Below, piece by piece: positions 8,701 through 18,861 of a stretch of DNA of 63,414 nt. The notes below the pieces were generated by a model. That model was not told the DNA's origin. It searched no databases and saw only the letters and a list, made by a program, of their open reading frames with translations. This DNA comes from Alkalicoccobacillus porphyridii (GTDB lineage: Bacteria > Bacillota > Bacilli > Bacillales > Bacillaceae_D), in assembly GCF_007293315.1 (NCBI RefSeq), contig NZ_VLXZ01000017.1:1-63414 (forward strand), written 5' to 3'. Both the position numbers and the translations under genes were made by a program. Numbering within the stretch: position 1 is the stretch's first letter; each line of letters begins with the position of its first letter.

Positions 8701-8890
8701 CAGTGCAGCCATTCCGCTTAAATAGGAATGTTGGTCAATTGTCTGATTGGAAACATACGCGGAAGGAGAAAATGAAGCTCCACCGGGATAGCACGTGGTA
8801 GACCGACCTTGAAGTGCCTTCCTACCACTTCATTGGTTGAGGCCGTAGTGATCCTCCCACAGGATTCTCCATGTATTTCCTACGCTAGTT
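8701..8890 (+). repeat. Degenerate copy (E) of the dispersed structured repeat
   Basis: Shares with the copy at 53050-53240 the order GTTGGTC-TTGTCTGATTG, GCGGAAGGAGAAAA, TTGAAGTG, CCACTTCA, TGAGGCCGT and a terminal CTCC. It is diverged and its outer stem is partly lost. The stretch 8340-9030 contains this, the array above, and no supported gene. Confidence 0.65.
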
Positions 8891-8940
8891 TAAGCATGCA
8901 TTTCTTTATTTTCAAGAGCCCTGGGTCTTGATGAGCTCAA

Positions 8941-8984
8941 AAAAATAGTGGGAAAAGTCATCAATGACCTTACCCACTATTTTT
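8941..8984 (-). terminator. Terminator of the type VII secretion operon
   Basis: 12-bp perfect stem AAAAATAGTGGG/CCCACTATTTTT with a 20-nt loop, ending in a T-run on the minus strand, about 47 bp past the essA stop. Confidence 0.85.
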
Positions 8985-9030
8985 GAAATGACTGGATGAT
9001 ATTATCTATTTTCCCAGACTACAGAAAACA

Positions 9031-9513
9031 CTACTTACTCTCTTCATTTAATTTTGGTAGAACCCAGATGAATAGGAGCGCAACTAAGGCGATGACTGCT
9101 CCAATGAGGAGCACACTAATACTCACGGTCCCACCACTCTCATTGTTTTCTGCATGAGTTGACCTGGTCGAAAATGCTTCGGCAAATAAATCATATCGTT
9201 CAACCTCGTTTAAGAGAGAGGCTTGACTTGATATTGGACTAATAAATAACTCAGCCCATAAATCGTCTTCCGCTTGTTGCTCCTCTTGTTGAAACGTAAG
9301 AATAAGTTGTTCCTCTGGAAGTGAGCTGGCACTTCGATTGTTTTGTTCTGCGTATTTGCTTAAATTCATTTCAATTTGCTTTTGGACATATTCATTTGGT
9401 TCAATTCGTTGATACTCTTGTTCATCTGCTGCGATCACCGTTATAGGAGCCACCAATATGACTAGGGCGATAAGCCAGCTGAGCGACTTATGCCTTGTTC
9501 GGTTGGGCTTCAT
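9031..9513 (-). CDS. essA: Type VII secretion membrane protein EssA
   Basis: 160 residues: an N-terminal hydrophobic signal/anchor (LSWLIALVILVAPITVIAA), an extracytoplasmic region starting YQRIEPNEYVQKQIEMN, and a C-terminal membrane helix (ISVLLIGAVIALVALLFIWVL) with a short charged tail. This topology, its size and the last position in the operon match EssA/YueC. EssA is a membrane component of the type VIIb apparatus needed for EsxA export in Staphylococcus. The start overlaps the end of esaA by 26 bp, implying translational coupling. Confidence 0.85.
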   Translation of the reverse strand: MKPNRTRHKSLSWLIALVILVAPITVIAADEQEYQRIEPNEYVQKQIEMNLSKYAEQNNRSASSLPEEQLILTFQQEEQQAEDDLWAELFISPISSQASLLNEVERYDLFAEAFSTRSTHAENNESGGTVSISVLLIGAVIALVALLFIWVLPKLNEESK

Positions 9514-12500
9514 CGGTTCCGTTTCCTCTTATATGTTTGATGATGAATGGAAGGCTGACAAATAACGTAGCCAACACACCTAACAATATTACAGCAGGAT
9601 AAAACTGTGCCGCTGATCCAAATTGAATGGACATATATACATTGGCAATTGGATGATTCACAGTAAAGTTCGGCATGGCCATATCTAGTAGTGGGCTAAT
9701 AAAGAAGAGCACAATAGCAAGACTCACAATCCAGCCCGTGAATGCACCAACTTCAAATGCTACCTTTACGAGTGATGAAACAACAAGTAACAATAGAATC
9801 GTAAAGACTGTCCATTGAATAGATTGGGAATCATTCATTGAATACACATTCAATCCATAAATACTAATAATTAAACCGACAATTAAATTCAACACAAGAA
9901 GCAAGGTTAGATTTAAAGCCATTTTTGTATTGGAATACTGATATAACAAATACCCAATCAGTAGTGCACTGAGCATAACAATAACTAGCATGACAATAGG
10001 TGGGGTGGTTGAACTACTTCTCTCACCTAAAGTATCGCCACTAACTTGAACAGGACTAGCTAAATAGCTATAAACATAGTCATTATGCTGACCATCTACC
10101 ATCGTGTTCTGCAGAATGTCATACACATCACCTTGCACCTGTTCGGTGGTGTCCACATTCTGAGCCCAATCACTATTTAAAGCATCTGCCTGATCTTGGA
10201 CCGAGCCTACACGATCACGGAGTTCATCCGTATAACCAACCACATTATTCTGACGGTCTGCGATTGAATCAACAATGGAAGAAATACGTTCCAAATTACT
10301 GAGCGTACTCGATTGATTGGCTAACAGGAATTCCCCACTTTGTTCCTCTGGTCTTTCATTTAACTCTGCATCCTCCATCTCCTCATTTAATTGAGAAGAG
10401 AATCCATTACTGCTTTCAGATAGTTGCTGAAGCTCATCAGCAATTAGATCTTGTTCGGAGGCCACTACATCTTCATAGTCATCGATCATCGCTAGAGTTT
10501 GTTCTACATATTGATTAAACTCGTCCTGAGCAATCTCTGCTTCTTCAGCCGACGTCAATAAATCTTCTTCTACTTCTGGGATATCCTCCATTGAATTGTT
10601 TAGGCGAATAATTGAATTTGAAATATCATCAACGCCTTCTTGCTCATCAATGATTTGATCCATCATGCCTTCGTTACCACCATGAAGCTCTCTAAGAATG
10701 TTTTCAAATGAGACAAGCTCCGCATAGTATTGAGTTAATTCAGTCAAATCATTGCTATTAATTGGCCAGTTAAAAAGGCCTTCTATTTGATTCATACGTT
10801 CATCTGGAATATAACCACTTTTACGAAGTTCTTTTTCAGTGTCACGGATTTTTTCAGTCATTTCTAATTCCGATTCAAACTCTGGAATTTCCAGTCTGTC
10901 TTCAATCCACGTGAAAAGCTCCATATAGTTAGTTAGGAGTTGATTAAATAGACCTGCATCTTTACTCCATTCCTCTTCAGCTTCTATAATTAACTCTTCA
11001 TGCCTTTCAAGCGCTAGCATTGCCTCGTTCCATAACTCCATGCGTTCGTCGTCATTTAAGTTTTTCTTTTTTGAACGACTGTTCATCGTTTCTGCATTAA
11101 AATCAGAATAAGAAAGCAAGGTAGTTAATACCATAGCTACTTCTTCCGATTTTTCCTCTTCTGTTAACTCTTCCTCATTTGCTTCTTCATTTTCATCAGA
11201 TTCAGGAAGTTGCTCTTCTTGTTCTTGATCATCTGAAGGAGCTTCTTGTCCTGGGTCAGGAGTCTCTGGCTTTGGATCTGTTGGCGGTTTCTCCCTATCC
11301 TTATCCTTATCCTTATCTTTATCCTTGTCCTTATCTTTATCTTCTGAATCTGGAGTTTCTTTGTCCTCTTCTTTCTCGTCCTCAGGCTCATCGGTTTCTT
11401 TACCAGGCTCAAGCCTCTTTAAATGTTCTCTTATCTTCTCGAGACTTTGTCTTAGATCCGATAGTTCGCCTCTTTCTAGCTCAAGCTCTTTCCAATCATC
11501 CCGCATGTCTGGTCGATCATTGGCTTCATCTTCTGGACTTTGGAGTAATTTATAACGCTGTTCTCTCAGCTTATTCTGCTGAGCATCTATTTGTTTATTA
11601 TCTGCTCTGTTTTTATATGTGAAAAGAATGTCTCTTTGCTCTTGAGTGATCTTGTCAATATCCAAATCTGCTTGCTCTAAGGCTTGCAAAATCGATTGAT
11701 AGCTATCAGCAACCATGACATTATTGCGTTCAGATCTACGTTGGATACCAAGAATTCTGGAAAGGATATCACCTTCATCTACTTGATCCATTTCTAAAGG
11801 TGATTGAATTTCTATTACCGACCTAAGACCGGCAATAACCGCTTCTTCATAATCACCTGCGCCTGTAAATACTAGCTCTTGGTTGGTTTGCATTGTATTT
11901 AGTAATAGATCGGTTTGCTCCTCTTGATAATCTCGGAAAGTGGAGACACCGTCTAGAAAGGATTGGATTTCATCATCTACGCCTTCTCGTTCATTAATTG
12001 AATTATTGGATTCATCCTTAGCCGAATCCGTCATCTCAATGGCTTGATCAAGCACGTCCTTTTGTCTATTAATCTCGTCTGTGAGATTAGAGGACACCGG
12101 TGTATAAAAGGAATACATCGCATTTTGGAAGTCTCTTTCACGTTCAAGAATATTATCAAACTTCTCTCGAACATCCGCAACTTCCTCTGCGACAACTTGC
12201 CAATATAGCTTACTTACCTGCGTATTAATTTTTGATTTAGCCGATGCTAATTCCTTTTGCACCTTCTCTTGGTTTTTTGCTTCTAAATTGGGCTGAACTT
12301 CATACTGAATGGAGCCCCTAGTTGGCTCATCGTCTTTAAATGTTAAGACGTTACGAGTTAATGAGGAATCAAGGAAAACGACAGCATCATACTGTCTATT
12401 TTCTAAACCATTCAGAGCTGCACTTCTACTTGCAGTCACCCATTCATACTCAGAGTTATCTGCAATAATGGTTGAAATGTCGGAACCGAATTGATACGTC

Positions 12501-12667
12501 ATCTCATTATAATCTGATCCAACATCCTCATTAACGATCGCAATCTGACCAGTTGCCACTTCACGTTCCAGCATTGGCTGTCCACCAATAAAATTAAAGA
12601 ACAGCGTTGGAACAATGAGGATAAATGCGATTAGCAATGCTAATTTCAATGATTTTTTTGATCTCAT
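9488..12667 (-). CDS. esaA: Type VII secretion protein EsaA (YueB-like)
   Basis: 1059 residues. One N-terminal TM segment (LALLIAFILIVPTLFFNFIGG) is followed by the family block MLEREVATGQIAIVNEDVGSD, then about 830 mostly charged helical residues outside the membrane, then about six C-terminal TM helices from residue 870. EsaA/YueB spans the wall in type VIIb systems, and YueB is the B. subtilis SPP1 phage receptor. An unusual low-complexity Lys-Asp run and an acidic Pro-rich stretch sit at about residues 425-515. AGGAGG-type SD; essC ends 14 bp upstream. It overlaps essA. Confidence 0.93.
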   Translation of the reverse strand: MRSKKSLKLALLIAFILIVPTLFFNFIGGQPMLEREVATGQIAIVNEDVGSDYNEMTYQFGSDISTIIADNSEYEWVTASRSAALNGLENRQYDAVVFLDSSLTRNVLTFKDDEPTRGSIQYEVQPNLEAKNQEKVQKELASAKSKINTQVSKLYWQVVAEEVADVREKFDNILERERDFQNAMYSFYTPVSSNLTDEINRQKDVLDQAIEMTDSAKDESNNSINEREGVDDEIQSFLDGVSTFRDYQEEQTDLLLNTMQTNQELVFTGAGDYEEAVIAGLRSVIEIQSPLEMDQVDEGDILSRILGIQRRSERNNVMVADSYQSILQALEQADLDIDKITQEQRDILFTYKNRADNKQIDAQQNKLREQRYKLLQSPEDEANDRPDMRDDWKELELERGELSDLRQSLEKIREHLKRLEPGKETDEPEDEKEEDKETPDSEDKDKDKDKDKDKDKDREKPPTDPKPETPDPGQEAPSDDQEQEEQLPESDENEEANEEELTEEEKSEEVAMVLTTLLSYSDFNAETMNSRSKKKNLNDDERMELWNEAMLALERHEELIIEAEEEWSKDAGLFNQLLTNYMELFTWIEDRLEIPEFESELEMTEKIRDTEKELRKSGYIPDERMNQIEGLFNWPINSNDLTELTQYYAELVSFENILRELHGGNEGMMDQIIDEQEGVDDISNSIIRLNNSMEDIPEVEEDLLTSAEEAEIAQDEFNQYVEQTLAMIDDYEDVVASEQDLIADELQQLSESSNGFSSQLNEEMEDAELNERPEEQSGEFLLANQSSTLSNLERISSIVDSIADRQNNVVGYTDELRDRVGSVQDQADALNSDWAQNVDTTEQVQGDVYDILQNTMVDGQHNDYVYSYLASPVQVSGDTLGERSSSTTPPIVMLVIVMLSALLIGYLLYQYSNTKMALNLTLLLVLNLIVGLIISIYGLNVYSMNDSQSIQWTVFTILLLLVVSSLVKVAFEVGAFTGWIVSLAIVLFFISPLLDMAMPNFTVNHPIANVYMSIQFGSAAQFYPAVILLGVLATLFVSLPFIIKHIRGNGTDEAQPNKA
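11290..11345 (-). repeat. Lys-Asp dipeptide-coding microsatellite inside esaA
   Basis: About nine 6-bp units of tatcct/tttatc type encode a run of alternating Lys and Asp near residues 441-459, inside the extracytoplasmic domain of EsaA. It is in frame, so copy-number changes would alter only linker length. Confidence 0.8.
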
Positions 12668-12681
12668 AAGTAACCTCCACT

Positions 12682-15600
12682 CTACACCTTTGGAATTTGC
12701 ACTTTCATTTCTTGACCATTCACAACCACATAGCCAAATCCAGGCTGTATCTCTGGCTCCTTGCGCGTGTATGACAAGGAGAATAAAGTTTGTTCTTGCT
12801 TTTTCATGAGGATAACGGCTTGCCTAATCAGTTTTAACTCATTTGTTAATGGATCGAATCCTTTGGTAAATTCATTTGCGTTCCCACCAACAATGATAGA
12901 AAAACCTAAATGACTATATTTCTTAATGAATGAAGCCACTAAGTCATGAATCTTGTTATCACTTACCTGCATAAATCGAGCCATACTATCAATCACTAAA
13001 TAAGTTGGTGTGAAGCTCTGATCGACATCTCCTTCTCTTATCGCAGCAATATAGGTTTCTTCACGCTGCTTTAAAATCTCTTCGGTTCTTTCACACCAGC
13101 TCATAATATCTTCTTTTGTATCAATGTACTGAATGCCATCACGTTTTACATAAGAGGAAAGACTTCGATCCATACCATCAAACAACGCAATCTCTTTATC
13201 TTGTTTACGTAGAATTTCTTCTATTAATACTTTGATCACATTTGTCTTACCTTTTTTACTTTGACCAAAGACTAGGAGATGACTTTGTTTTAAGTCTATG
13301 TGCACAGGCTTAACTGTGTTTTCATCGAGTCCTACTGCTAGCATCTCTGGACTCGTTTCAGCCTTTTGGTATTGTAAGAACATTTCATAATCCAGTCGTG
13401 AAGGCAACATAGCAATGGCTACTGGTTGTGGAATGCCTTGATACTTTTCTTTGAGCTGTTCAATCAACTTCTTCATATTATCAAAAAGCTGTAAATCATC
13501 TTCACCTTCCACAGGCAAATACATTTGCGTTAAATAGGCTTGATCCTTTAAAACCAACGCTCTTCCTGGAACTTGTTCAATTTCATACTTAGAGCGTCCA
13601 ACAATGCTTAGTACTTCATGTTTATCAAGCAAATAATGGACAATTTTCATTTTTAATGTGTTCATTAATGGCTGACGGACAGCTGAGTTTCTAGATGCTG
13701 TGAGCATGATAAAAATACCTAACGCTTGGCCGTCACGAGCAAATTGGGTGAAGTGTGGTTCAAGATCTTGAAACTCTTCCCGAATTAGATCGAAATTATC
13801 TATAGCTAGATAAATGACCGGCATCTTCTCTTTAGATAATTGGTTAAACATCTGAATATTATTTGCTTCATACTCCGTAAACAGCTGCTTTCTACGTTCC
13901 ATTTCCTTCTTCAGAAATTCTAAGAATTTCTCCAGCTTTCGTTCATCATCGTACTTAAAGTAATCTCCCGTGTGAGGTAACTGTTTAAGTGGAAGTAAGG
14001 ACCCGTTACCAAAATCAAAGAGATAAAATTGCGCTTCATTTGGTGCATATACTTTTGCAAAGCCTAATAGAAAACGTAGTAAAGTCATAGACTTCCCATA
14101 GCCTGCCGCACCAAAAATACCAATGTTTCCATCTTGAATCCACTCATATGTTAAAGGTTCTTGTAGCTGCTTCTCAGGCTCATCTTTTAGGCCAATCACA
14201 AAATGATTCTCGCTTATCGTTGGCTCATTCATAGTTAAGTGATCACCAAGTGGAGGAAGCCAAGGGCTCGCGGCTTTTTCGATTGAAAGCTTATTCTGAA
14301 CCTGAATAATCTCCTCAACTACTGCTTCTATTTCTGTTTTAGTTTCTGTGGCACTAGTGGTATCTTGCGTTGTCACATCTGATACCTGAATTAATCCCAT
14401 ATCAGTGACGATCGCTATTTCTTCTTCACCTTCATAGGTTTGCTTTTGATACGGAGCACCACTCCACGCAGATTGAAAGAGTTCGTAGACTTCATTATTA
14501 CCAACCTTTAAATAGCCTCTCCCTGTGACCGTAATTCCGGCTGCATCAGGATTTTTAAGGATTTCTTTACTATCATTCGCATCTTGAACCTTTAAAGCAA
14601 CTTTAAAGCGTGAGTTACTCCAGATTTGATCATCAATGATGCCTCCTGGTTTTTGTGTAGCTAAAATGAGGTGAACACCTAAACTCCGTCCAATCCTCGC
14701 TGCACTTACTAGCTCCTTAATAAAGTCAGGCTCTTCATTCTTTAGTTCAGCAAATTCATCCGAAATGATAAATAAATGCGGAAGGGGTTCTAGTGCCACT
14801 CCACTTTTGTACAAGTCGGTGTAACCATTAATGTGATTAACCTCATGCTTATCAAAAAGAGATTGTCTACGCTTTAGCTCACTTTTAATGGAAGCGAGTG
14901 CCCGTTCACTGAAGTTACGACTCTCACTAATGTTTGTGATCGTTCCAAGAAGGTGCGGCATGTCTTTAAACGGAAGGGCCATCCCTCCGCCTTTATAATC
15001 AATAAGTAAAAACGCAACCTCATGTGGGTGAAAATGAACAGATAAGGATAGGATAAACGTTTGTAAGAATTCACTCTTACCTGATCCAGTAGTTCCTGCA
15101 AGCAAACCATGTGGACCATGTGCTTTTTCGTGAAGATTTAAAAATACTTGGTCATCAGGACCCTTTAATCCAATTGGTACAGCAAGTGACTTCGCTGATT
15201 GATTTGTTGCCCATTTCTCAGCGACATTTAACTCTTTCACTGATTCCGCTCCGAGTAAATCCATAAAACCAACCATGTCAGGAATTGAATGACTCATCCC
15301 AACCTGATGATTTAGAGAATAAAGTAGTCTTGAAAACTCCTCATTCCCGTGCTCTGAGTAACGATCAAGATAAAAGGATTGGTGAACTGCTTTTCCCTCT
15401 TCAATCACAATTTCACCTTCATGATCATTAATATATTTAATAAGCGTATGAACATTCTCTGATAGGTTCTCTTGAACTTCAGAAGCAAATAACACAGAAA
15501 TACCTATAGAATGATCCTTTCTTTCAAGGTATTCCATAATCGGATGCTCTGAAATTAAAGAAGTATTAGAAACCACAAACACCAAATGGGGTACAAATCT

Positions 15601-17139
15601 TGCATTTTTATCTTCATGGAGATCTCTTTCTCTAACCATTTCGTAAATAATGGTTAATAACTGATCTCTTGTCTGTTCGTTGTAAATAAATCCTTTGGCA
15701 TAACTATTTGGCACTTGAAAATGTGGCAACCATTTGAGCCAATCCCAGTGCTCATATTCTTCTTCATGAAACACACTAATAAACCTGACATCATGATAAC
15801 TATGAAAGAAAGCAAGCTGCCCAAGAATCTGTTTGATTTCCCTCCGAAGAATGGACTGCTTACCCGTCAATCCAATCATTCCAGCTGCAAAATTAACGTC
15901 GATGGGCGCGCGCTTAATCGTATCATAGGCATCTGTTAATTCTCTTGAACGTTCAAGTAGTTCATCTATGTCTCGATTGGAAAAGTCAGAAGAAGATGTT
16001 GAGATCGAATAGCTTGGCTCGATGTCTGCATTGCCAATCCGAAAGCGCAGAAAATCCTCACTCTCCAGTGATTTCTCCCATATCCGACCGCTCATATGCT
16101 TAGTTAAATACTTTAATTGTTCATAAGTTGGGTAATGATACTCTAATACTTCCTTTTGCTTTTCTGCATATTGTTGAAGCTCTTCTCTTTTCTCCTTCAG
16201 ATACCGTGTGTATACGCGCTGTCTCGTTTCTTCTCTTTGTTTCCGTTTGCTTTTTTCTTTAAAATAAGTGACCGTTGAAGTGACAAGTGTTGTCATAAAC
16301 ATAGCCAGTGAGATCATGATGTATAGACCTCGAGGAATAACTAACGCGACAAATCCCATGACGAGCAGCATCACTAATGGTGGAGCAATAATTAACCATA
16401 AGCTTCTGCTGTTATCCTCGGATTCCTGTGAAGGAAAGGAGAATGAGACCTTATCGTTTGGTAAATCGTAAAGCATTCGAGGCGTTCGCCTGTACTCAGG
16501 GTATTTGCGTTTCATTTCTGAAGCGGGTAACTCGGCCTTCTTTAACGAGGTTTGGTATGGATGATGACTTACCACTTGCAGCATGTCTGCTTCCAGAAAA
16601 CTAAAGGTTAGGTAGGGACTAAAAAGCAGGTCTCCTTCTTCAATGACGGTAGCTGTCTCCAACCTCTTTCCATTCAAATACAAAGTCATGGTATGCTCTG
16701 GGAATACGGTCCATTTGCCATCGTAATAAATAATGGATGTGGTTCCTGAAGCTGAGAATAGTTCGGTGTCACCTTCCCAGCTAAAAGAATCTGTTCCATT
16801 TCCGTCAACAGAGAATGTTAGCTCCTTCTCTTGACCAACGTAGAATAAATCGGTCTCTACAGATTCGGCCGTCCATTTAAACACAATATCATCAGATTTC
16901 TGCTGGTGTGTATAAGACTCTCCTACTGTTAATTCTGCAAGCCTTTTGTTGTTTTGATAGATGACACATGTACTGGACGTGGGATCATTTCTTACCTCTA
17001 TATCTCCTTCATCCAGTGGAAAGCTTGTGGTTAATGCATAATTTTTATCTGGACCAATCCATAATGAATGTTCTTCGCCTGAAGTTTCTATTGGTATGGT
17101 TTGATACATTGTTGGTGTTATGATCCACAGCTGACTCAT
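12682..17139 (-). CDS. essC: Type VII secretion ATPase EssC (FtsK/SpoIIIE family)
   Basis: 1485 residues. The N-terminal 200 residues look like two FHA-type domains, then two TM helices near 250-300, then three ATPase modules with P-loops GTTGSGKSEF (about 685), GAAGYGKSMT (about 1011) and GQSKKGKTN (about 1291). EssC is the motor and substrate-recognising core of type VIIb secretion at the membrane. The third module has a degenerate P-loop, as in the family. The second ATG (MSQLW, 17139) is chosen because the first directly abuts the GGGGGG SD. It is fused like staphylococcal EssC and B. subtilis YukBA. Confidence 0.96.
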   Translation of the reverse strand: MSQLWIITPTMYQTIPIETSGEEHSLWIGPDKNYALTTSFPLDEGDIEVRNDPTSSTCVIYQNNKRLAELTVGESYTHQQKSDDIVFKWTAESVETDLFYVGQEKELTFSVDGNGTDSFSWEGDTELFSASGTTSIIYYDGKWTVFPEHTMTLYLNGKRLETATVIEEGDLLFSPYLTFSFLEADMLQVVSHHPYQTSLKKAELPASEMKRKYPEYRRTPRMLYDLPNDKVSFSFPSQESEDNSRSLWLIIAPPLVMLLVMGFVALVIPRGLYIMISLAMFMTTLVTSTVTYFKEKSKRKQREETRQRVYTRYLKEKREELQQYAEKQKEVLEYHYPTYEQLKYLTKHMSGRIWEKSLESEDFLRFRIGNADIEPSYSISTSSSDFSNRDIDELLERSRELTDAYDTIKRAPIDVNFAAGMIGLTGKQSILRREIKQILGQLAFFHSYHDVRFISVFHEEEYEHWDWLKWLPHFQVPNSYAKGFIYNEQTRDQLLTIIYEMVRERDLHEDKNARFVPHLVFVVSNTSLISEHPIMEYLERKDHSIGISVLFASEVQENLSENVHTLIKYINDHEGEIVIEEGKAVHQSFYLDRYSEHGNEEFSRLLYSLNHQVGMSHSIPDMVGFMDLLGAESVKELNVAEKWATNQSAKSLAVPIGLKGPDDQVFLNLHEKAHGPHGLLAGTTGSGKSEFLQTFILSLSVHFHPHEVAFLLIDYKGGGMALPFKDMPHLLGTITNISESRNFSERALASIKSELKRRQSLFDKHEVNHINGYTDLYKSGVALEPLPHLFIISDEFAELKNEEPDFIKELVSAARIGRSLGVHLILATQKPGGIIDDQIWSNSRFKVALKVQDANDSKEILKNPDAAGITVTGRGYLKVGNNEVYELFQSAWSGAPYQKQTYEGEEEIAIVTDMGLIQVSDVTTQDTTSATETKTEIEAVVEEIIQVQNKLSIEKAASPWLPPLGDHLTMNEPTISENHFVIGLKDEPEKQLQEPLTYEWIQDGNIGIFGAAGYGKSMTLLRFLLGFAKVYAPNEAQFYLFDFGNGSLLPLKQLPHTGDYFKYDDERKLEKFLEFLKKEMERRKQLFTEYEANNIQMFNQLSKEKMPVIYLAIDNFDLIREEFQDLEPHFTQFARDGQALGIFIMLTASRNSAVRQPLMNTLKMKIVHYLLDKHEVLSIVGRSKYEIEQVPGRALVLKDQAYLTQMYLPVEGEDDLQLFDNMKKLIEQLKEKYQGIPQPVAIAMLPSRLDYEMFLQYQKAETSPEMLAVGLDENTVKPVHIDLKQSHLLVFGQSKKGKTNVIKVLIEEILRKQDKEIALFDGMDRSLSSYVKRDGIQYIDTKEDIMSWCERTEEILKQREETYIAAIREGDVDQSFTPTYLVIDSMARFMQVSDNKIHDLVASFIKKYSHLGFSIIVGGNANEFTKGFDPLTNELKLIRQAVILMKKQEQTLFSLSYTRKEPEIQPGFGYVVVNGQEMKVQIPKV

Positions 17140-17167
17140 ACTCATCCCCCCTTACACGTAAACAGAC

Positions 17168-18499
17168 TTATTCTTCTTCATTTTCTTCCTCATTATCTTC
17201 ATTGTTATCTTCTTCGTTGTTTTCATCCTCGTTTGGCTCTGCATCAGCCTCCGTCTCTTCTTCCTGATCTTCATTTGAGTCTTCAGTATCCGCTTCATCT
17301 ACTGTCCCATTTTCTTGGTTTTGCTCTTGCTCTTCTTGCTGTCTTTGCTCTTCTCGCTCATCCATAAATGAATCAAGCTCATTTTGAATTTCATTTAAAA
17401 GAGACTCTCTTTCCTCTGTATCCAACGAGGCGTCATTTGTCACTTCATCTTTATATTTCAATAGTCCTAATATGACTAATTCATATTCTATGGAGCGAGC
17501 TAGATCTATTGCTTCTTCATTTTCTCCTCTGCCAAGGTGAATCCAATACAAGAAGACGTTCTCATTAGATTGCAGAGTAAGTGTATTTTGCAGGTTCTGA
17601 CGCTGTTCTTCAGTTAGGCTTTCTGTTGCAAGGTATGCATTTGCCAGCTGGTATTGAACAACGTATGGCATCCTCTCACCCTTGTATGAATCTAATTCAT
17701 CAATGACGGAACTAAAGTCTGCATTAATATAATGCTGACTGCTTTTTATATAAGCATTCTTCTCAGGAATAAAGAACCAATACCCATAAATAGATAAAGC
17801 AATGAGTGGGACCAATAATGCCACAGCCCCAATTAATGAGTAACGATTTATTAACCAGCTTTTGCGCGGAATATGAACCTGTTCTTTTCCTTCTGTTTCT
17901 AATTCTTTAAGAGAATTCTGACTAACAACAAGGAGCTCGTCTATACTCTTTGCATCCATAATATCCTTAGCTGATTCTGTTAGTCTTAATGTCTCACTAT
18001 AGGCTTCGTATTCTTCAAAGGAATGTTTAGGGTTAATAAGGAAAGCAAGTGTGGCTTTCAGCTCGTGTAATAATAGTTCTTGATCTATGTCATAGGGTGG
18101 AATACTTTCTGTAACCCCATAATGGATAAAGTAAGGTTCGTAGCTCTGATCAAATAATAGATTTTCTGGACAGATAAAAAGGTTTAATCTTTTAGTTTGA
18201 TGGTGTTGAACTTTTTTAAGTAGCTGATTCATCAACATCCACTTAGCGTATAAATCTTTTGTATGTATAATGTCAAAATCATAGAGTTCCTGTTTCGGTT
18301 GTGCTTTAATTTGAATGGTATCCTCAGTTGTAACAATCTCTCTGGTTAAAACAGTATCAGAGTTAATAAGAAAGTTAATCTCAAGTGGGTCATGCAGCTT
18401 TAGTCTCGCTTGCTGAAAGGTAATAACCCAGCTGTTATCCTCTTTCTCTAAGGCAGCTCCTATTTTCTTTTCAAAGTAAGAAATCTTCTCTTCCACCAT
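17168..18499 (-). CDS. essB: Type VII secretion pseudokinase-like protein EssB (YukC)
   Basis: 443 residues. The cytoplasmic half (1-220) has the YukC pseudokinase blocks LNLFICPENLLFD and ESIPPYD, then a single TM helix (SLIGAVALLVPLIALSIYGYW, about 223-243). The extracytoplasmic helical domain contains YVVQYQLANAYLA and the ENVFLYWIHLGRGENEEAID block. EssB/YukC bridges EssC and the rest of the channel. The last 75 residues are an extreme Glu/Asp/Asn/Gln tail, far more acidic than expected. SD AAGGAAGG lies 10 nt before the ATG. It is followed 22 bp later by essC. Confidence 0.93.
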   Translation of the reverse strand: MVEEKISYFEKKIGAALEKEDNSWVITFQQARLKLHDPLEINFLINSDTVLTREIVTTEDTIQIKAQPKQELYDFDIIHTKDLYAKWMLMNQLLKKVQHHQTKRLNLFICPENLLFDQSYEPYFIHYGVTESIPPYDIDQELLLHELKATLAFLINPKHSFEEYEAYSETLRLTESAKDIMDAKSIDELLVVSQNSLKELETEGKEQVHIPRKSWLINRYSLIGAVALLVPLIALSIYGYWFFIPEKNAYIKSSQHYINADFSSVIDELDSYKGERMPYVVQYQLANAYLATESLTEEQRQNLQNTLTLQSNENVFLYWIHLGRGENEEAIDLARSIEYELVILGLLKYKDEVTNDASLDTEERESLLNEIQNELDSFMDEREEQRQQEEQEQNQENGTVDEADTEDSNEDQEEETEADAEPNEDENNEEDNNEDNEEENEEE

Positions 18500-18532
18500 G
18501 TCATTGACGCCTTCCTTCTTAACTAGTTTCCT

Positions 18533-18772
18533 TTAAAGAATTCGTAGACGATCTCCCGTAGTAACACCACTATTTGCTAAAATTGCGTAGTGTGGCAACA
18601 CCTTTTTCTTATTGATGATTCTCACCCAATACCCATCGTTGGGTAGCCCCGACATCTTATTCATCTGCCAGGTAATATCAATTAACTCCTTAACGGTATA
18701 TTGGTCCGACACCCGCAAATCGATGGATTTACGATTATACCGTTCCATATCTATCGTCAGAACTATGTACAA
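18533..18772 (-). CDS. yukD: Ubiquitin-like type VII secretion protein YukD/EsaB
   Basis: Translated from TTG at 18770-18772, the product is 79 residues, exactly the YukD length, beginning MYIVLTIDMERYN with the beta-grasp block KSIDLRVSDQYTVKELID and ending GDRLRIL. The longer frame from an upstream ATG (18829) would pass through a terminator hairpin and is rejected; GGGGG sits seven bases before the TTG. YukD/EsaB is a small ubiquitin-fold regulator or accessory of the type VIIb machinery that is not itself conjugated to proteins. It lies between esxA and essB. Confidence 0.92.
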   Translation of the reverse strand: MYIVLTIDMERYNRKSIDLRVSDQYTVKELIDITWQMNKMSGLPNDGYWVRIINKKKVLPHYAILANSGVTTGDRLRIL

Positions 18773-18793
18773 AGTCTCAGCCCCCGAAAAAAA

Positions 18794-18825
18794 GGACGCT
18801 AAAATCCAGAGATTTTGTCGCGTCC
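18794..18825 (-). terminator. Intra-operon terminator between esxA and yukD
   Basis: Stem GGACGC-AAAATC/GATTTT-GCGTCC with a short loop, followed on the minus strand by seven T and then the yukD SD. It should stop most transcripts after esxA and let some read through into yukD-essA. Confidence 0.85.
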
Positions 18826-18861
18826 CCATTTTAGTTATTAATCAATGATCCTACTGATTAA

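Noticed and set aside
8408-8801. ORFs of 71 and 73 codons around the GCGCGAAAA array
   Set aside because: No RBS and composition set by the repeats; the word period is not a multiple of three.
18773-18829. ATG-started 98-residue version of YukD
   Set aside because: Its first 19 codons lie in the esxA-yukD terminator; the TTG at 18772 has a good SD and gives the family's 79 residues.
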